A stretch of 64,000 nucleotides of DNA. Origin: an uncultured Drancourtella sp. Lineage in GTDB: Bacteria; Bacillota; Clostridia; Lachnospirales; Lachnospiraceae. Shown one piece after another: positions 61,238 through 64,000 of the stretch (positions within the stretch are counted from its first letter, which is position 1; each line of letters starts with the position of its first letter). The position numbers and the translations under genes were made by a program. The notes under the pieces were generated by a model that was not told where the DNA came from, did not search any database, and saw nothing but the letters and a program-made list of their open reading frames with translations. Location: positions 74,603-138,602 of the forward strand of contig CALFLL010000045.1 in assembly GCA_937880845.1 (NCBI GenBank), read 5' to 3'.

Positions 61238-62152
61238 ATGGAATATTTACTTACTACAAACGGTCTGACAAAACAATATGGCAGACACAAGGCAGTGAAT
61301 GCCGTTAATCTTCATATTCGTCAAGGTGACATCTACGGACTGATCGGACGTAACGGAGCAGGAAAAACAACGATTTTAAAAATGATAAGCGGACTTGCCG
61401 CTCCTACGGAAGGAGAGTTTTCACTTTTTGGAAAAGGCGGAAAAGATGCATATGAGTATATGTCCCGCATCGGAACGCTCATCGAAGCTCCCGGAATTTA
61501 CCCGAATATGTCTGCTGCGGAAAATATCAAATTAAAATGTCTTGCAATGGGTGTACGAAAAAAAGAAACCATTGAGGAACTTTTAGAAATGGTTGGTTTA
61601 GAATATGCAGGTAAAAAGAAAGTGAAGAATTTTTCTTTGGGTATGAAGCAGCGTCTTGGTATCGCATTGGCGCTTGTCGGGGATCCTGACCTTGTTGTTT
61701 TAGATGAACCTATTAACGGGTTGGATCCGCAGGGAATTGCAGAAGTAAGGGAAACGTTGCAGAAACTTAATAAGGAAAGAAATATTACTTTTATTATTTC
61801 CAGCCATATTCTTGAGGAACTGTCCAAAATGGCAACAAACTATGGAATCATCCATGATGGTGTATTGTTGCAGGAAATGACTCGAGAAGAGTTGCTTGAA
61901 AAGTGCAGTGAAAGAATTGAGTTAAAAACAGATGATACTGCAAAAGCATGTACTGTATTAGACGGCATGGGGATAAAGAAATATAAAGTGGTGGACGCTG
62001 ATACAGTGCAGATTTTTGAACATCTCAGCGAAAGCGGAGATATTACGATGACCCTTGCAGAGCATGGTATAAAAACTATAGGGATCACTGTAAAAAATGA
62101 AGCATTGGAAGAGTATTATCTGAATCTGACGGGAGGTGCGGCAAATGTTTAA
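61238..62152 (+). CDS. ABC transporter ATP-binding protein (BcrA/lantibiotic-immunity type)
   Basis: 304 residues. Walker A GRNGAGKTT, signature FSLGMKQRLGIALALVGD and Walker B LVVLDEPINGLDPQG; the C-terminal extension of about 80 residues is typical of BcrA/NatA-like exporters. With the permease encoded just after it, it likely removes a peptide antibiotic such as a lantibiotic or bacitracin. The 3' end overlaps the permease start. GGAGG precedes the ATG. Confidence 0.92.
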   Translation: MEYLLTTNGLTKQYGRHKAVNAVNLHIRQGDIYGLIGRNGAGKTTILKMISGLAAPTEGEFSLFGKGGKDAYEYMSRIGTLIEAPGIYPNMSAAENIKLKCLAMGVRKKETIEELLEMVGLEYAGKKKVKNFSLGMKQRLGIALALVGDPDLVVLDEPINGLDPQGIAEVRETLQKLNKERNITFIISSHILEELSKMATNYGIIHDGVLLQEMTREELLEKCSERIELKTDDTAKACTVLDGMGIKKYKVVDADTVQIFEHLSESGDITMTLAEHGIKTIGITVKNEALEEYYLNLTGGAANV

Positions 62153-62990
62153 TTTATTTAAAATGGATATGTATCGTCTGCTACATTCCGCATCAACATG
62201 GATCATTTTGTTTTTTGTTGTTGTTTTGTCGGTTTTCTGCGTGGTAATGACAAATACCGATATTGAGTTGATGGAAAAGAATCCGGAAACTGTCATGACG
62301 GAACAAACAGAGGAACGTATGGTTGGAATTATGGTGGAGCCTGATTCTGAATGGATAACGGGGGACATAGAAGCAGGCAGCGTGATCAGTGCGGAAGTAC
62401 GGAGCGAAATTCTTGCACTTCTTTGTGTCATTTTTGCCGCCGTGTTTACAAATGCAGAGTATAAAAACGGATTTATAAAAAATATTGTCGGCCAGTTTCC
62501 GAAACGATGGAAACTAATCTTGTCTAAATGGCTTGTGATTGCGATTCAGGTATTTGTGATGCTGCTTGTTTTTGTTGTCGTCAATGGAATAACAGGTCTC
62601 ATCCTTTGGAAAAATCATTTTTACATGGGCTCTGTTTTGACACTGTTACAATTTTTAGGAACGCAATATTTGTTGCATTTGGGTGTTGCATCCGTCATTA
62701 TGTTTTTAAGTATCCTGACATATAGTACGGCTTTCGGTATGACGACGGGAATTCTTGTCTGTTCCGGACTGCTCGTTCCAATCTATTCCATGATCAACAA
62801 GTTTGTTTATGACATCAGACCAGGCTGGGATTTTGATCTGAACAACTATTTGTTAGATGGAAATATCACAATGCTTCAGCTGAGTTCTGAAACTGATATT
62901 TTGCTAAGAGCTGTCTTTGTGGGGATTGCATTTATCATGTTTTCTGCCATCTTCGCAATGATCATTATAAAGAAAAGAGATATTCGATAG
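62145..62990 (+). CDS. ABC-2-type permease of the exporter
   Basis: 281 residues with about six membrane segments: one near 20-38 (WIILFFVVVLSVFCVV), then four to five in the last 180 residues. An extracytoplasmic loop follows the first segment. The start is the ATG with GGGAGGTG eight bases upstream and overlaps the ATPase gene, so the two are coupled. Similar proteins are the immunity permeases LanE/LanG-type or BcrB-like. Confidence 0.85.
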   Translation: MFNLFKMDMYRLLHSASTWIILFFVVVLSVFCVVMTNTDIELMEKNPETVMTEQTEERMVGIMVEPDSEWITGDIEAGSVISAEVRSEILALLCVIFAAVFTNAEYKNGFIKNIVGQFPKRWKLILSKWLVIAIQVFVMLLVFVVVNGITGLILWKNHFYMGSVLTLLQFLGTQYLLHLGVASVIMFLSILTYSTAFGMTTGILVCSGLLVPIYSMINKFVYDIRPGWDFDLNNYLLDGNITMLQLSSETDILLRAVFVGIAFIMFSAIFAMIIIKKRDIR

Positions 62991-62999
62991 GAGTTATGT

Positions 63000-63908
63000 A
63001 TGCTTGCTTGGACAATCGCCGCTACTGTGACGGCAATCGTTGTAATCAGTGTATTTATTGCTTATCGGCAGCAGGTGAAAAAGATCTGCCGCCGCTTGAC
63101 TTTTTTAAAGGCACATAAAACAAATATGTGTCTTACTTCCGATTTGCCATTTCGGGAATTAAATAATCTGACCGATGATATCAACGATATATTAGAGATG
63201 GCTCGTGATATGCAAAAGCTTTCCAGACAGAAGGAAGAAAGTCTGAAAGAAACCATTACCAATTTATCACATGACATCCGTACACCACTGACATCTATGG
63301 ATGGCTATTTCCAATTGCTTGCAAGGAGTAGCTCAGAAGAAGAACGCCGGCATTATATTGCGGTGATCCAGAGCCGTATTACTAGTCTGAAAGATATGCT
63401 GGAAGAACTTTTCACATATACGAAACTTCAAAACGAAACATTCCGACTGGAACTGAAATCTCTGGATTTTGGAAAAGTAGTTTTTGACACGGTATTCTCA
63501 TTTTATGATGAATTTCAACGAAAAGGGATTGAACCCAAGATTGATTTTTGTGAAGGTCACCTTCCTGTTATCGGAAATTATGAGGCAATCCGCAGAGCTC
63601 TTCAGAATATTATCAAAAATGCTCTGGAACATGGAGAAAAACAAATTGTATTTGAATTGAAGCGGGATGACACTCAGGCTGTGTTTTGTTGTATGAATGA
63701 TGTTGAGAATCCGGACGGTATTGATATGACACAGATATTTTCCCGGTTTTATAAGGCAGATACTGCCCGTAGCAATACTTCTACAGGACTTGGGCTGTCT
63801 ATTGCCAAAGGGCTTATTGAGAGGATGAACGGGGTGATAAACGCCAGATTGCAGGAAGATATCTTTATTGTAGAGATTCGGTTTTTAATACAAGATTTAG
63901 TAAAATAA
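63000..63908 (+). CDS. Sensor histidine kinase
   Basis: 302 residues. A single N-terminal membrane segment (about 3-22) with almost no extracellular loop, then the DHp region with phospho-His in NLSHDIRTPLTSMDG, the ATP-binding N box NIIKNALEHG and the G box GLGLSIAKGL. The lack of a sensor domain suggests that it takes its signal from a partner, probably the exporter, as in intramembrane-sensing kinases of peptide-resistance modules. GGAG precedes the ATG. Confidence 0.9.
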   Translation: MLAWTIAATVTAIVVISVFIAYRQQVKKICRRLTFLKAHKTNMCLTSDLPFRELNNLTDDINDILEMARDMQKLSRQKEESLKETITNLSHDIRTPLTSMDGYFQLLARSSSEEERRHYIAVIQSRITSLKDMLEELFTYTKLQNETFRLELKSLDFGKVVFDTVFSFYDEFQRKGIEPKIDFCEGHLPVIGNYEAIRRALQNIIKNALEHGEKQIVFELKRDDTQAVFCCMNDVENPDGIDMTQIFSRFYKADTARSNTSTGLGLSIAKGLIERMNGVINARLQEDIFIVEIRFLIQDLVK

Positions 63909-63952
63909 ACAGACGTGCTGTATAGAAAAATTTACAGCACGTCTGTTTTATT
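63909..63952 (+). terminator. Terminator after the histidine kinase gene
   Basis: Perfect 14-base arms ACAGACGTGCTGTA and TACAGCACGTCTGT followed by TTTATT. Confidence 0.9.
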
Positions 63953-63971
63953 GTATGGCAAATAAAATAAA

Positions 63972-63990
63972 CCACCTGCTAGGCAGGTGG
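63972..63990. repeat. Short palindrome resembling an IS200/IS605-type end
   Basis: CCACCTGC-TAG-GCAGGTGG, perfect 8-base arms. It sits at the very end of the window, preceded by AT-rich sequence, like subterminal hairpins recognised by TnpA transposases. No transposase gene is visible because the window ends here. Confidence 0.3.
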
Positions 63991-64000
63991 AGAAAATAGC

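Noticed and set aside
1..64000. CRISPR arrays, tRNA or rRNA genes
   Set aside because: No spaced direct repeats and no cloverleaf or rRNA segments were recognised on reading the window.

Overview
The window looks like chromosomal DNA from an AT-rich, spore-forming, Gram-positive anaerobe of the Clostridia, most likely a gut Lachnospiraceae member. Reasons: strong AGGAGG-type ribosome binding sites before nearly every gene, sporulation genes (yqfC, yqfD, a SpoVB-like flippase, a BofC-like protein), the gene orders yqfC-yqfD-phoH-ybeY, mutS-mutL-miaA, mreBCD-pbp2-minDE-rodA-mgsA and yggS-sepF-ylmH-lspA-rluD, and several small DUF proteins common in that family (DUF4250, DUF4321, DUF896, DUF378, DUF6472, DUF1576, DUF3737). 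This is an inference from gene content; no 16S rRNA is present. I see no rRNA or tRNA gene and no CRISPR array.

Layout. 1-1.9 kb: the start of a MATE exporter gene and a PdaA-like deacetylase, both on the minus strand. 2.0-8.9 kb: a plus-strand block with sporulation (yqfC/yqfD), RNA metabolism (phoH, ybeY), a lipid-linked precursor flippase, a pyridoxamine kinase, 5-formyl-THF cyclo-ligase and small proteins, closed by a strong terminator. 9.0-14.0 kb: a five-gene surface-structure operon with its own promoter: two small SipW-dependent TasA/camelysin-type proteins, a 660-residue secreted isopeptide-type adhesin, a membrane- or wall-anchored TasA-like protein and a SipW-type signal peptidase. 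This is the most interesting part of the window. 14.1-25.9 kb: tRNA modification (miaB, miaA), mismatch repair (mutS, mutL), a methionine-gamma-lyase-family PLP enzyme and two coupled flavoproteins. 26.2-35.2 kb: radC, then cell shape and division (mreB, mreC, mreD, an unusually long PBP2, minD, minE, rodA) and mgsA, with no minC. 35.2-43.2 kb: a D-Ala-D-Ala carboxypeptidase, a TIGR01212-type radical SAM protein, an HlyD-like membrane protein, yggS, sepF, ylmH, lspA, rluD and a cytidylate-kinase-like protein.

43.2-56.1 kb: mixed-strand housekeeping genes: a LysR regulator divergent from an aminotransferase, DUF3737, ttcA-like, dtd, a YkgJ-type protein, mnmA, a HAD phosphatase with pgsA, a DUF1576 membrane protein, MTA/SAH nucleosidase, and a MecA-like class B PBP. 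56.3-60.5 kb: an accessory-looking stretch with a LysR regulator divergent from an iron alcohol dehydrogenase and a sugar acetyltransferase, a decayed response-regulator gene and an orphan nucleotidyltransferase. 60.5-63.9 kb: a response regulator, a two-gene ABC exporter and a histidine kinase, which look like a self-contained antimicrobial-peptide sensing and resistance module; three tandem 11-bp repeats precede the exporter. The last bases hold a short palindrome resembling an IS200/IS605-type end.

How the genes work together: much of the window serves the cell envelope. MreBCD, RodA and PBP2 form the elongation machine, MinDE and SepF place and build the septum, DacF-type and PdaA-type enzymes trim peptidoglycan, and the flippase and PgsA supply lipid-linked precursors and phospholipid. 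Operators for both LysR pairs and the response-regulator-linked exporter can be proposed from repeats seen directly in the sequence.
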